DNA of 64,000 nt from Sphingomonas mucosissima (GTDB lineage Bacteria > Pseudomonadota > Alphaproteobacteria > Sphingomonadales > Sphingomonadaceae): positions 496,001-560,000 of the forward strand of contig NZ_NBBJ01000002.1 of the NCBI RefSeq assembly GCF_002197665.1. The letters are read 5' to 3'. Of this stretch, positions 27,584-37,400 are shown in pieces; the first letter of the stretch is position 1, and each line of letters begins with the position of its first letter. The notes under the pieces were generated by a model. That model ran no database searches, had not been told where the DNA came from, and saw only the letters and a list, made by a program, of their open reading frames with translations. The translations under genes and the position numbers were made by a program.

Positions 27584-28220
27584 GGGGTCCGCGACCATGT
27601 CTCTTCTGCTCGCCTGCGCGGTCGCTGCCTGTGGACAGCCCGCGACGGATACGTCGGCCAACACGATCGCCGCGCCGGTCGCTGCCAATGGTGCAGCAAC
27701 AGCGCCCGCGCCGGCTCCTGCGGCCGGCGAAGCGGCGGCGTTGAAGCTGTCCGGTGCGGCAGACGCGGCGTCCATCGCTGCCACGCTCGCGGAGGCCAAG
27801 CGGCAGGGGATGAGCGACGCCAAGGTGACTGCGGCGCAAAGCTTCCGGATCACCGAGGGTGGGCGCGAGATCGCGACCGTGCTGACCGGCGAAGGCAAGA
27901 TGCCCGACGCGACCTTTGCGGGATGCTTCGTGGCGCTGCGGACGGGCGACAATGTCGAGCTCATCCCGACGCTCGGCTATGGCGATTACGAGGCGCAGAC
28001 CTGCGGCGGGCCGACTGCAGTGGCGATCCTTTCGTCGGGCGATCCGGTGCGGTTCGGGATGACGTTCCACAGCTATTCGCAGGACGCGGAGGAGACCGTG
28101 CCGATGGTGGTCACCTGGAGTCGCGGCGACGGTTCGCTGCTCATTGATACCGAACTGTCGACGAAAGCGGCAAACAGCGGGATCAAGACCGTCGCCGGGA
28201 TGCGTCCGCTGGTGCGCTAA
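27573..28220 (+). CDS. Putative periplasmic lipoprotein, candidate immunity to the muramidase
   Basis: 215 residues from ATG 27573, overlapping the muramidase stop by 11 bases. The N-terminus MPSKGSATMSLLLACAVAAC forms a short lipoprotein signal with lipobox VAAC. An ATG at 27597 behind AAGGGG is possible but loses the basic residue. After an Ala/Pro-rich linker comes an unrecognised domain (ITEGGREIATVLTGEG, FAGCFVALRTGDNVELIP, two Cys likely disulfide-bonded). A periplasmic lipoprotein immediately downstream of a wall-degrading effector is best explained as immunity protein; this rests on position only. Confidence 0.65.
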   Translation: MPSKGSATMSLLLACAVAACGQPATDTSANTIAAPVAANGAATAPAPAPAAGEAAALKLSGAADAASIAATLAEAKRQGMSDAKVTAAQSFRITEGGREIATVLTGEGKMPDATFAGCFVALRTGDNVELIPTLGYGDYEAQTCGGPTAVAILSSGDPVRFGMTFHSYSQDAEETVPMVVTWSRGDGSLLIDTELSTKAANSGIKTVAGMRPLVR

Positions 28221-28264
28221 CCACCCGAGGATCGCCGCGACGACACGACTTACAGGGAACGCAG

Positions 28265-30916
28265 ATGACCGGATTTACGCTTTCCGAACTGGTGGGACGC
28301 CTGGGTCCGGCGGCGCGGCAATCGCTTGAAGGAGCGCACGGCTTCGCCAAAATGCGCGGCAACGCCTATGTCGAGCTGGTCCATTGGATTCATCTGCTGG
28401 TGCAGGATTCCAGTGGTGACGTCGCCGCGATCCGCGCGGCGTTCGGGCTGGATGAGGCGGCGCTTTCGCGCGACATCGTGGGATCGCTCGATATCGTACC
28501 GCGCGGCGCTTCGGCGGTGGCGAACTTCTCCGAACAGACGTTCGAGGTGATGCAGCAGGGGTGGCTGTACACCTCGCTGAAGTTCGGGGCGGCGAAGGTG
28601 CGGACCGGGCACCTGATCTATGGCATGTTGCGCACGCCGAACCTGCGCAACGCGCTGGTCGCGATCAGTGGCGAATGGCGCAAGGTGGATGCCGAGCGGC
28701 TCGGGGACGAGTTCGACGCGATCGTGAAGTCTTCAACTGAGGCGACGGTGGTCGAAGAGGCTGCGCCGTCCCCCAGCAGCGGTGGCGCTTACGCGCAGAC
28801 CGGCGAGGCGCTGGCGAAATATTCGACCGATCTGACCGCCAAGGCGCGCGCCGGGGAGATCGACGCCGTGGTGGGCCGCGATGCGGAGATCCGGCAACTG
28901 ATTGACGTGCTACTTCGACGGCGGCAGAACAATCCGATCCTCGTTGGCGAGGCCGGCGTGGGGAAGACCGCGGTTGTGGAGGGGTTCGCGCGGCGCATTG
29001 CCGACGGCGACGTGCCTCCCGCCTTGCGCGATGTGACGCTGCGCGCCCTTGATGTAACGCTGATGCAGGCCGGTGCGGGCGTGAAGGGCGAATTCGAAAA
29101 GCGCCTGCGCCAAGTGATCGACGAGGTGGAGGGCGCCGCCAGCCCGGTAATCCTGTTCATCGACGAGGCGCATACGTTGGTGGGCGCGGGCGGGCAGGCC
29201 GGGACGGGCGACGCGGCCAATTTGCTCAAGCCGGCGCTCGCGCGGGGGCGGCTGCGGACGATCGCGGCGACCACCTATGCCGAATATCGCCAGTATTTCG
29301 AAAAGGATCCGGCGCTTACCCGGCGCTTCCAGACTGTGGATGTTGCCGAGCCGGAGACGACGGTCGCTGTAGACATGCTGCGATCGGTGGTGCCGGCCAT
29401 GGAGGCGCACCATGCCGTCGTGATGCTCGACGAAGCGGTGACCGCAGCGGTGACGCTGTCGCATCGCTATGTTCCCGCGCGGCAATTGCCCGACAAGGCG
29501 GTGAGTCTGCTCGATACCGCCGCTGCGCGCGTCGCGGTGTCGCAGCATGCTACGCCCGCCGCAGTTGAGGATCGCCGTCGGCGGCTGGAGCTGCTGGAGG
29601 CCGAGCGCTGCGTCGTGGAGCGCGAGACGCAAGGGCGGTATCGAAAGGATGATCGGCTTGCCGATCTCGACGGTGAAATAGCGGATGCCCGCCACGCGCT
29701 AGAAGCGGTTGAAGCGAAGTGGGCGGCGGAGAAAGAAGCGCTCGAGGCGGTGCGAACGGCGCGCGACGGCGACTTGGCCGAGCTGGACGAGGCTATAGCC
29801 AAGGCTCGCGAAGCAGCTGGCGACGATCCGATGGTGTTCGGCGTGGTCGATGCAGATGCGATCGCCGCCGTGGTCGGCGACTGGACCGGGATTCCGGTCG
29901 GCCGCATGGTGAAGGACGAGATCGCCAGCGTGCTCTCGATCGGTGACGCGCTGAAGAAGCGCGTGATCGGCCAGGATCATGCGATGGACGCCATCGCCAA
30001 GCGCATCCAGACGAGCCGCGCGAAGCTCGACAATCCCGCCAAACCCGTTGGCGTGTTCATGCTCTGCGGCCCTTCGGGCGTCGGCAAGACCGAAACGGCG
30101 CATGCCCTGTCCGAACTGCTGTTCTCGGGTGACGATTCGATGATCGTCATCAACATGAGCGAGTTCCAGGAGGCGCACACCGTTTCCACGCTGAAGGGCG
30201 CGCCGGCCGGTTACGTCGGCTATGGACAGGGCGGCGTACTGACCGAGGCGGTGCGGCGGCGGCCGTACAGCGTGGTGCTTCTGGACGAGGTGGAGAAGGC
30301 GCACCCCGACGTCCACGAGATGTTCTTCCAGGTGTTCGATAAGGGCTTCATGAACGATGCGGAAGGTCGGCACATCGACTTCCGCAACACGGTGATCCTG
30401 CTCACGTCCAACGTCGGCACCGACCTGATCGCGACGCTGACCGAGGACGAGGAGATGGCGCCGACCGCGGAGGGCCTCGCAACTGCGCTGCGGCCCGAGC
30501 TGCTGAAGGTGTTTCCACCGGCGCTGCTCGGGCGGCTTTCCGTGCTGCCTTACTATCCGCTCAGCCGGGACATGCTGGCGGGAATCGTGCGCCTTCACCT
30601 CGGGCGGGTCGAGCGGCGCATCCGCGACAATCATGGCATCATGCTGGCGATCGATCCGGCGGTGGTCGACCATATCGTGGCGCGTTGCACCGAGGCGGCG
30701 TCGGGAGGGCGGATGATCGACGCGATCCTGACCAACACGATGCTGCCCGACATGTCGGTCGCGCTGCTGGAGCGGCGGATGCGCGGCGAGGACGTGAAGC
30801 GGATTGATGTGCGGGTTGAGGGCGATGCGCTCGCCTATAGCTTCGACGATGCAGCCGCGCCGGTAGCCGCCATCGTCGAGACCACGTCCGATCCAGCCAC
30901 GGCCGAGGCTGCATGA
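28265..30916 (+). CDS. tssH: T6SS sheath-recycling ATPase TssH (ClpV)
   Basis: An 883-residue ClpV-type AAA+ ATPase. The Clp N-domain covers ~1-150, Walker A1 GEAGVGKTA at 228-236, and Walker B1 FIDEAHTLVGAGGQ. The middle coiled-coil segment is at ~410-520. Walker A2 GPSGVGKTE lies near 602-610 with VVLLDEVEKAHPDVHEMFFQ. The C-terminal D2-small domain ends in an Ala-rich tail. It disassembles contracted sheath in the cytosol. It follows the muramidase/lipoprotein pair, and its stop overlaps the next ATG by four bases. Confidence 0.97.
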   Translation: MTGFTLSELVGRLGPAARQSLEGAHGFAKMRGNAYVELVHWIHLLVQDSSGDVAAIRAAFGLDEAALSRDIVGSLDIVPRGASAVANFSEQTFEVMQQGWLYTSLKFGAAKVRTGHLIYGMLRTPNLRNALVAISGEWRKVDAERLGDEFDAIVKSSTEATVVEEAAPSPSSGGAYAQTGEALAKYSTDLTAKARAGEIDAVVGRDAEIRQLIDVLLRRRQNNPILVGEAGVGKTAVVEGFARRIADGDVPPALRDVTLRALDVTLMQAGAGVKGEFEKRLRQVIDEVEGAASPVILFIDEAHTLVGAGGQAGTGDAANLLKPALARGRLRTIAATTYAEYRQYFEKDPALTRRFQTVDVAEPETTVAVDMLRSVVPAMEAHHAVVMLDEAVTAAVTLSHRYVPARQLPDKAVSLLDTAAARVAVSQHATPAAVEDRRRRLELLEAERCVVERETQGRYRKDDRLADLDGEIADARHALEAVEAKWAAEKEALEAVRTARDGDLAELDEAIAKAREAAGDDPMVFGVVDADAIAAVVGDWTGIPVGRMVKDEIASVLSIGDALKKRVIGQDHAMDAIAKRIQTSRAKLDNPAKPVGVFMLCGPSGVGKTETAHALSELLFSGDDSMIVINMSEFQEAHTVSTLKGAPAGYVGYGQGGVLTEAVRRRPYSVVLLDEVEKAHPDVHEMFFQVFDKGFMNDAEGRHIDFRNTVILLTSNVGTDLIATLTEDEEMAPTAEGLATALRPELLKVFPPALLGRLSVLPYYPLSRDMLAGIVRLHLGRVERRIRDNHGIMLAIDPAVVDHIVARCTEAASGGRMIDAILTNTMLPDMSVALLERRMRGEDVKRIDVRVEGDALAYSFDDAAAPVAAIVETTSDPATAEAA

Positions 30917-31206
30917 GCCAGCAGGATCCTTATGCGCATGAGCGCGCCACACCGCAGGTGCCCCAATGCGGGCGATCGACGGTGTCGATCGTTGCGGCAG
31001 TCGCCGCAGTGTGGATCAGCGCCGGTGTGCTGATCGAAGCTTATGGCGCGGGGCCGCCTTATTATGGGCGGACGACAAACATGGACAAGTGGACGAGTCC
31101 ATGGCCGGTGGTTGCGGTGGCCGTCGTCAGCGCGTTGGTGGTAGCGGCAATTGCTCTACGACCAATCCTGTCCAAGTCGGGGGCCAAGCAAAACAAAGCC
31201 AATTGA
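30913..31206 (+). CDS. Small two-helix membrane protein in the T6SS operon
   Basis: A 97-residue protein whose ATG overlaps the tssH stop (ATGA). A hydrophilic N-terminus is followed by two predicted membrane helices (~24-44, VSIVAAVAAVWISAGVLIEA; ~65-85, WPVVAVAVVSALVVAAIAL) and a short basic tail. I do not recognise a family. Tight coupling to clpV implies expression with the T6SS. Possible roles are an assembly accessory or inner-membrane immunity partner of a neighbouring effector; neither can be shown. Confidence 0.65.
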   Translation: MSQQDPYAHERATPQVPQCGRSTVSIVAAVAAVWISAGVLIEAYGAGPPYYGRTTNMDKWTSPWPVVAVAVVSALVVAAIALRPILSKSGAKQNKAN

Positions 31207-31268
31207 GCGTGCATCCATAACAACCGCGGAACGTTTTGGGTTCCGCCTAGGGGACGGAGGCGTAGATC

Positions 31269-32108
31269 GTGCGACTGAACGAAATCGATCGGGGGGCTAG
31301 AGGCCAGCAGGTCCAGCTTCTTCAGCACCTGCTCAACGACAAGCAGAAGCCCCGGCCACCGCTGGATCTCGACGGTGTGTTCGGGCCTGCGACCGAGCGG
31401 GTGGTGCGTAACTACCAGTCCCGCAATCAACTGGAGGTAGATGGGATCGTCGGCCAGCGCACCTGGTCGAGCCTGGGCGTGACGGGCGCCTCGCTGGCAC
31501 CCTCTCCCTCAACTCCGACGCGAGCGGTGACCCCGCCGTCGGTACGGCAGCTACCGATCGGCGGCGGTTCGGCCGCGCGCCCGCCCGCGCCGGCACCGAC
31601 GGCCGCCCGCCCGGCCCCGCGGCGCAGCCCGCAGCTGGAGGCGCCCGGCACGGCGATTGGCGCACCGTGGATGCGTGTCGCGCTTGCCGAGATGGGCGTG
31701 CAGGAAGCGCGCGGCGCAGCAAACAACAAGCGAATTATGGAGTATCACGCCGCAACGACGCTCGGCAGCCAGGCCGATTCCGTGCCGTGGTGCGCGTCCT
31801 TCGTGAACTGGGTACTGGCGCAGGTGAACATTCGCGGCACGCGCAGCGCGGCAGCCGCGAGCTTCACTGACATGAACTGGGGTCGCGCCCTGGAGACGCC
31901 GCGTTATGGCGCGATCATCCACCTGCGTCAGAAGCGGCGGAGCAATGATCGCTCGACCGGCTCATCCAGCGGTAATCACGTAGCCTTTTTTGTCAGCCAG
32001 ACCGCCACGCACATCAAGCTGCTGGGCGGCAACCAGAGCGATTCGGTGAAGGAATCGAACTTCTCGCTGGCAAGCTACGATGTGAAAGGAATTCGATGGC
32101 CGTCATAA
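31269..32108 (+). CDS. T6SS cell-wall amidase-like effector (PG-binding + TIGR02594/CHAP-like)
   Basis: 279 residues from GTG 31269. The N-terminal peptidoglycan-binding domain lies at ~9-70 (GQQVQLLQHLL, LDGVFGPATERVVRNYQ, VDGIVGQRTWSSLG). A Pro-rich linker covers ~76-130. The C-terminal TIGR02594-like papain-fold domain has SVPWCASFVNW with C175, GNHVAFF with H237 and LGGNQSDSV near 254 as the third residue. This fits peptide cleavage or amidase activity on peptidoglycan. It has no signal peptide, as expected for a T6SS cargo. The downstream lipoprotein gene overlaps it by 13 bases. Confidence 0.85.
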   Translation: MRLNEIDRGARGQQVQLLQHLLNDKQKPRPPLDLDGVFGPATERVVRNYQSRNQLEVDGIVGQRTWSSLGVTGASLAPSPSTPTRAVTPPSVRQLPIGGGSAARPPAPAPTAARPAPRRSPQLEAPGTAIGAPWMRVALAEMGVQEARGAANNKRIMEYHAATTLGSQADSVPWCASFVNWVLAQVNIRGTRSAAAASFTDMNWGRALETPRYGAIIHLRQKRRSNDRSTGSSSGNHVAFFVSQTATHIKLLGGNQSDSVKESNFSLASYDVKGIRWPS

Positions 32109-32584
32109 AAATGGGGAACATGGCGCTGTTGCTGGCGCTTGCCGCATGCAGCGCGGAGCCAGGGGTGGCGAACGCAGCGACGGCAGCCGAGGCAGAGCCC
32201 GCGCAGGGCTCTACGGCGCCTACCGCCGCCAAGCCGGCGAATGAGCAGTTCGTCACCTACTGGCAGCGGTTCCGTAAGGCGGCGCTCGCGGGGGACATCG
32301 CGGCCATCGCCGCCGCCAGTGCCCCGCGCGTGAAGACGCACGGAGCCCTCGACAGCGATCCAAGCGAGGAGGTCGCCGCCGCGGCGGTGCCGCCGCTCGT
32401 CAAGCAGGCGCTCGCCGACGATGCGGCGATCGAGGCGGGTGGCCGCACGCTGCGGCAGGTGATGGAAAGCGCGACGGCACCAAAGCGCGAGGCGAATGAC
32501 CCGCTCGGCTATCGCCGGGTCGGCGCGTTTGTGTTCGAACAAGTAAAGGGCCGCTGGTTTCTCACCGAAATCTACGCAGAATAA
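32096..32584 (+). CDS. Putative lipoprotein, candidate immunity to the amidase-like effector
   Basis: 162 residues, starting 13 bases before the upstream effector's end. MAVIKMGNMALLLALAAC is a lipoprotein signal with lipobox LAAC. The mature part has an Ala-rich linker then a compact domain (FVTYWQRFRKAALAGDIAAI, ending in GAFVFEQVKGRWFLTEIYAE) that resembles small periplasmic NTF2-like folds, without firm family match. The layout repeats that of the muramidase/lipoprotein pair before tssH. It therefore looks like a periplasmic immunity protein; the function is inferred from position. Confidence 0.65.
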   Translation: MAVIKMGNMALLLALAACSAEPGVANAATAAEAEPAQGSTAPTAAKPANEQFVTYWQRFRKAALAGDIAAIAAASAPRVKTHGALDSDPSEEVAAAAVPPLVKQALADDAAIEAGGRTLRQVMESATAPKREANDPLGYRRVGAFVFEQVKGRWFLTEIYAE

Positions 32585-32594
32585 CGAATAACGC

Positions 32595-32618
32595 GCCGGC
32601 TGCCGCAACGCAGCCGGC
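32595..32618 (+). terminator. GC-rich hairpin after the T6SS arm
   Basis: A perfect 9-bp stem (32595-32603 with 32610-32618) and a 6-base loop lie 11 bases after the lipoprotein stop. No U-run follows. It may end or attenuate the first T6SS arm before the TPS block. Confidence 0.45.
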
Positions 32619-32682
32619 ATCGCGTCGCGCCTTCTGGGACGAGGCGCGCACGACGATAATAATAACAAAAGGGGGTCAGGGC

Positions 32683-34443
32683 TTGCGACAGGCCGTGAGT
32701 ACGAGCGTGGGAGTGATCGGCCTGGCGGCGGCGTTGGCCGCGATGCCGGCAATGGCGCAGATGGTGCCGCCGACGGCCCCCCCCAGTCTGCCGCCCAACC
32801 TGCCGACCCGGCAGGAGGTGACGCCGCCGACACCTGATCCCACAAGCAACGATTCGCGCGCTCAGGTCGATGCACGCGGCGCATTTCGGCAAGGGAACTG
32901 TCCGTTTGTCACTTCGCCGCTGAAGGTGACCGTGTCGCGGCTGGAATTTACCCGACCCGACGGCTCGTCGCTCCAGCCGGTGATCGCCGAGGCACTGGCC
33001 GGGCTGGAACTGCCCGCTGGCGAGCAACCGATCGCAGTGGTGTGCGATATCCGTGATGCGGCCAACGCTGCGCTGCGCCGCAAAGGCTGGATCGCCTCGG
33101 TGCAAATCCCCGCTCAGGAGATCGCCGATGGCGTACTGAAGCTGCAGGTGGTTACCGCCAGGATCGTCCAGATGCGCATTCGCGGGGACGCCGGCCGCTA
33201 CGAAGCGCTGCTGCGCGAGCGGCTGGCCGAAATCGAAGCGATGGACCCGCTGAACGAGCGCGAGGCGGAACGGCTGCTGCTGCTCGCCGGTGACGTACCG
33301 GGGCTGGACGTTGCGCTGTCGCTGCAAGCGTCGGGAGGCGCGCAGGGCGAGGTGATTGGCGATCTAACCGTCAGCTCGCGGCGGTTCGCGGTGTTCGCCA
33401 ATGCGCAGAACTACAATGCGCGCGTGCTGGGGCGCGAGACGGTCTATGCGCGTGGCGAGGTCTATGGCCTAACAGGCATGGGCGACATTACCTATTTCGG
33501 CGCCTCGACGACGACCGACTTTCAGGAACAGATCATCCTGCAGGGCGGTCATATCTTCCAACTGGGCAGCGGTGGCACGACGTTCGGTGCGCGCGCGACG
33601 TATGCCTGGTCGCGGCCCGACCTTGGCGAGCTGGACCTCAGGACCAACACGCTCGCGACCGGCTTCGACGTGATGCATCCGCTCATCCGATCGATCCGGT
33701 CGAACGCGCGGGTGCGCGGCGGCTTCGACTATATCGATCAGATCGCGCGTGTCGGCAGCGGCGATAATGCGGTGACGTTAACCGAGGATAAGCTGCGCGT
33801 TGTCTTTGCCGGTATCGACGCAGACCACACGATCCTCGACCGCAACGGCAATCCGTTCTTCTCGATCGCGGCGAGCGGCGAGGTGCGCAAGGGGCTGGGG
33901 ATCCTGGGCGCGAGCGAAGGTGGCTTCGCCAATGGTGTGCTGACCTCGCGATTGTACGGCAACCCGAAGGCATGGGTGATCCGCGGCATCGTGGATGCGA
34001 CGGTCCGGTTGGGACCGGTCTTCAGCTTTGCCGCGACGGGGCAGATGCAATGGGCCAATGATGCGCTCCTCAATTATGAGGAATTCGCGCTCGGCAGCCT
34101 GACGATCGGGCGCGGCTATGATCCGGGCTCGAACTCGGGCGATCGCGCGGCGGGTGGGCGGTTTGAGCTACGCGCCGATCCGGCGGTCACGCCCAAGTTC
34201 GGTACGCTATTCTATGCGTTTTACGACCGGCTGCACCTGCGCAACCTCGATCGCGTCCGGCTGGAAGGACCGCGCACCTTCGAGAGCGTCGGCGGCGGGC
34301 TGCGCTTCTCGCTGCCCAATGCCATGGTGCTCGACGTCGCCTACGCCAAGCCGCTCGACAAGGCGCTGCTGCTCGACGAGCGCAAGCCGCCGGCACGTGT
34401 GCTGGTGTCGCTCACCGTCCAGCTGCGCGATCGTGCGCGTTAA
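32683..34443 (+). CDS. TpsB-type outer-membrane transporter (ShlB/FhaC family)
   Basis: 586 residues from a TTG at 32683 behind GGGGGTCAGGG; a GTG at 32695 is also possible. A signal peptide (~1-26, VIGLAAALAAMPAMAQ) and a Pro-rich linker helix come first. A POTRA region follows (~78-190, including LKVTVSRLEFTRPDGSSL, RRKGWIASVQIPAQEIADGVLKL). A C-terminal beta-barrel fills ~215-586 with the family GRGYDPGSNSGDRA element near 475, corresponding to the VRGY tip motif, and a terminal aromatic-poor strand SLTVQLRDRAR. It secretes its TpsA partner, encoded 10 bases downstream. It is the first gene of the TPS block. Confidence 0.88.
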   Translation: MRQAVSTSVGVIGLAAALAAMPAMAQMVPPTAPPSLPPNLPTRQEVTPPTPDPTSNDSRAQVDARGAFRQGNCPFVTSPLKVTVSRLEFTRPDGSSLQPVIAEALAGLELPAGEQPIAVVCDIRDAANAALRRKGWIASVQIPAQEIADGVLKLQVVTARIVQMRIRGDAGRYEALLRERLAEIEAMDPLNEREAERLLLLAGDVPGLDVALSLQASGGAQGEVIGDLTVSSRRFAVFANAQNYNARVLGRETVYARGEVYGLTGMGDITYFGASTTTDFQEQIILQGGHIFQLGSGGTTFGARATYAWSRPDLGELDLRTNTLATGFDVMHPLIRSIRSNARVRGGFDYIDQIARVGSGDNAVTLTEDKLRVVFAGIDADHTILDRNGNPFFSIAASGEVRKGLGILGASEGGFANGVLTSRLYGNPKAWVIRGIVDATVRLGPVFSFAATGQMQWANDALLNYEEFALGSLTIGRGYDPGSNSGDRAAGGRFELRADPAVTPKFGTLFYAFYDRLHLRNLDRVRLEGPRTFESVGGGLRFSLPNAMVLDVAYAKPLDKALLLDERKPPARVLVSLTVQLRDRAR

Positions 34444-34455
34444 AGGAAGCCCGTG

Positions 34456-37400
34456 GTGTCTGCTCCCCTAAACCATCGCTCGTTCCGCCGCACGCTGGCG
34501 CTATCCACCGCTTTGGGCGGCTTTCTGGCGCTGCCCGTTGCGGCCCAGACCGTCACGCTGCCGAACCAGAACAGTATCCAGGACGTGAACGTCAGCCTCT
34601 TGGGAAGCGGCCCGGAGCTGTCGCTGAGCAACAATGACACGCGGCTCAACGTCAATCTGCGCGCGGCGACCACGGTGATCGATTGGCGGGGGTTCAACAT
34701 TCCCGAGGACCACACGATCAATTTCAGCAACGGACGGATCGTGAGCGGCGCGGCGGCGGTGCTGAACCGTGACGTGTCGTCCAACCCGTCGCAACTGCTC
34801 GGCAACCTGACCAGCGGGCGCGACGTGTCGGTCTGGGTGATGAACGCCAACGGGATCCTTGTCGGATCGGGCGCGAACTTCAGCACGGGGTCGCTGGTAC
34901 TCTCGACGCTCGACATCACGCCGAGTGATTTCATCAACGCGGGCGGCGACTTCCGTCTGCGATCGCCTGCGGGCAAGGAAGCCTCGGCTATCACCGTGGC
35001 GAACGGCGCTACGTTCACCGTGGACGGGCAGACGCGCGGGCTGGTGATGGTCGCGCCGAAAATCGATGCCCATGGCGAGTTCATCGCCAGGGGGCAGGAT
35101 GTCGCCTTCGTCAGTGCGACAGACGTGACGCTCGGCTACCGCAGCGGCAGCCCGCTGACGGTGACGATCAACCGGGGAACCCCGGTGTCGGGGACGGGCC
35201 AGCTGATCCAGGGCAAGGTAGAGGGCAACAACGCCCTGTTCGCGCTCGCCACGGCGGAGGCGATCACCAACTCGCTGCTCAAGGTATCGGCCGAGGTGAC
35301 GACCGCCAGTGCGGGGTCGCGCGGCATTGTCCTTTCCGCCGGGCGCACGAGCGACATGCCCGGTGTGACGTTGGGCAACGATACGGCCACTACTGGCGCC
35401 CCGGTGGGCATCGCCATCGATGGCCTGCTGCGTACCGAAGGCACGAACGGCCGGGTTGCGATAGGCGCCACTGGTGCAGTGACGGTGAACGGCGCGGTCG
35501 CGACGAACACTGACGTGATGATCGCTGCCGCGGGCGCGCTTGGCATTACGGGCCAGATCGGTGCTGTTGATGATGTGCGGCTCTCGGCTAATGGCATCTC
35601 GTTTGGCAGTGCTACGTCGACGAGCACCGATCCGACAACAGTGCGCGCGGGTGACCAGCTCCGCCTGACCTCCACCGATGGAAACATCGGCGCAGTCGGC
35701 CCGCTGACATTGCAGTCCGGTGCCACGGGCAACGACGGTCTGGTGATCGAAACCCGCGGTACGGTCGGCGGCGACATCCTCCTTGGCAGCGAAAGCAGGC
35801 TGGACGCGGGCGGCGACAGGAACGGCGGCGTCACTGTTCGCCTGCGCGACGCAGCCAATTCCGTGAAGCTAGGCAATGTGTCCGCCCGTGCATTGCGGAG
35901 TGCGGTCGGCACGGGCGGCACCGGCAACGGCCTGCGAAGCAGCGCTGCTGTTTCACTGGGCGATGTGAACCTGCGCGAGGCGCTGGTGATCGAAGCGGGG
36001 GGACTCAGCGGCGGGGCACTCGCGTCAGACCGCAACATCAATCTGCGCTCATCCGGTGCGATCTCAGTCACCGGGCTCGACGCCAGGGACGGCTCGGCCA
36101 CGGCGCGCGCGGCGGGTGTGATTGCCGCGACCGGAACCGTGCGAGCCACGGGAGGACAATCCGATGCCGTAATCGACACGACGGCGTCGATCTCGCTCGC
36201 CAGCATCTCGGCCGGGCGCGATGTCATCGTCGGTGGATCGTCCGTGGCGGATGACGTGACGGTCACCGGGAACGTAGCGGCCGGGCGGACCTATCAGATC
36301 GACGCGAACCAGGTGACGCTCGGCGGCGCAGATCCGGTAATCCAAATGGCCCGCAACGGCGTGCGAATCACCTCTGGAAGCGGCGGCATCATCGGCCTGA
36401 GCGGATTGACGTTAGCCGCGGACGTGAGCGGGAGCGCCACTGGCATGACGCTGGCGATCGATCCGACGCGGATCACCAATGGCGGCACGATCAACTTCGA
36501 CGCCGACTCGCGCCTGTTTGGTGGACCCGACCGCACTTCGGACATCCGCATCCGTTCGGCCGACGGCGCGAGCATCGTTCGGCTCGGGGACGTTAGCGCG
36601 CGCGGCTTGCTGGGCGCGAGCGGCACGGCCGATTTCTCTACCGGGCTGACACGAACCGGCGCATTAGAGACAGGGAAGATCGTGCTGCGCCGCGACTTGC
36701 GACTGTCGGCGAGCAACATTACGACGGGTGATCTTTCCACCAACAGCGCGATCGTCCTGTCCTCGGCGGGTGCCATGACGACGGGTAGTCTGGCGGCAGG
36801 CACAACTGTAAGTGGCAATGCGCTGGGCACGCTCGCGGTCAACGGCGACGTGATCGGCAATCAGGATGTCACGCTGACCGGCGGCACGATAAACTTCGCG
36901 GGCACTGCGTTGCAAAGCGGCGGCAGCATCGACGTGCTCGCCCGCAGCGGCTCGATCACCGGCGCGGTGCCGTTGGCGATCACGTCCACGAGCAGCGACG
37001 CCAGTGATTTCATCCGACTGGGCGCGGCAGGGCCAGGGGGTATCGCACTTGCGGCGGGCAGCGCGATCACCGGCGGTGCGAACCGCGCGATCGGGGTGCG
37101 GATCTTCACGGCGGGCGATGCGCCGCTGGCGCTCGGCGATGTGACGGCGCGGTCACTGGGAACGCTCGCCGCGATCGACGCGAGTCCGCTCGGTGCGGCG
37201 GGCGCATTCCGATCGCAAGGGTCGTTATCGTTCGGGCGCCTGAACCTTGTGCAAGGCTTTACGGCAGAAAGTGTCGCCGGCGACCTGACGGTGGCCGCGA
37301 TTTCCGTCACGGGCGACGGCCAGGGCATCGACTTGCGGGCAGGCGCCGGCACGCTTTTCGTGCAGACGGATATGAACGCCAGCGGCGCGATCACGCTGAT

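Noticed and set aside
25598..27964. 788-codon open frame on the minus strand opposite tssG and the muramidase gene
   Set aside because: It spans several firm plus-strand genes, has no domain or ribosome site, and mirrors their codon pattern.
27573..28220. Lipoprotein considered as TssJ
   Set aside because: Wrong length and no TssJ motifs; position directly after the muramidase, away from tssK/L/M, favours an immunity role. The same reasoning applies to 32096-32584.
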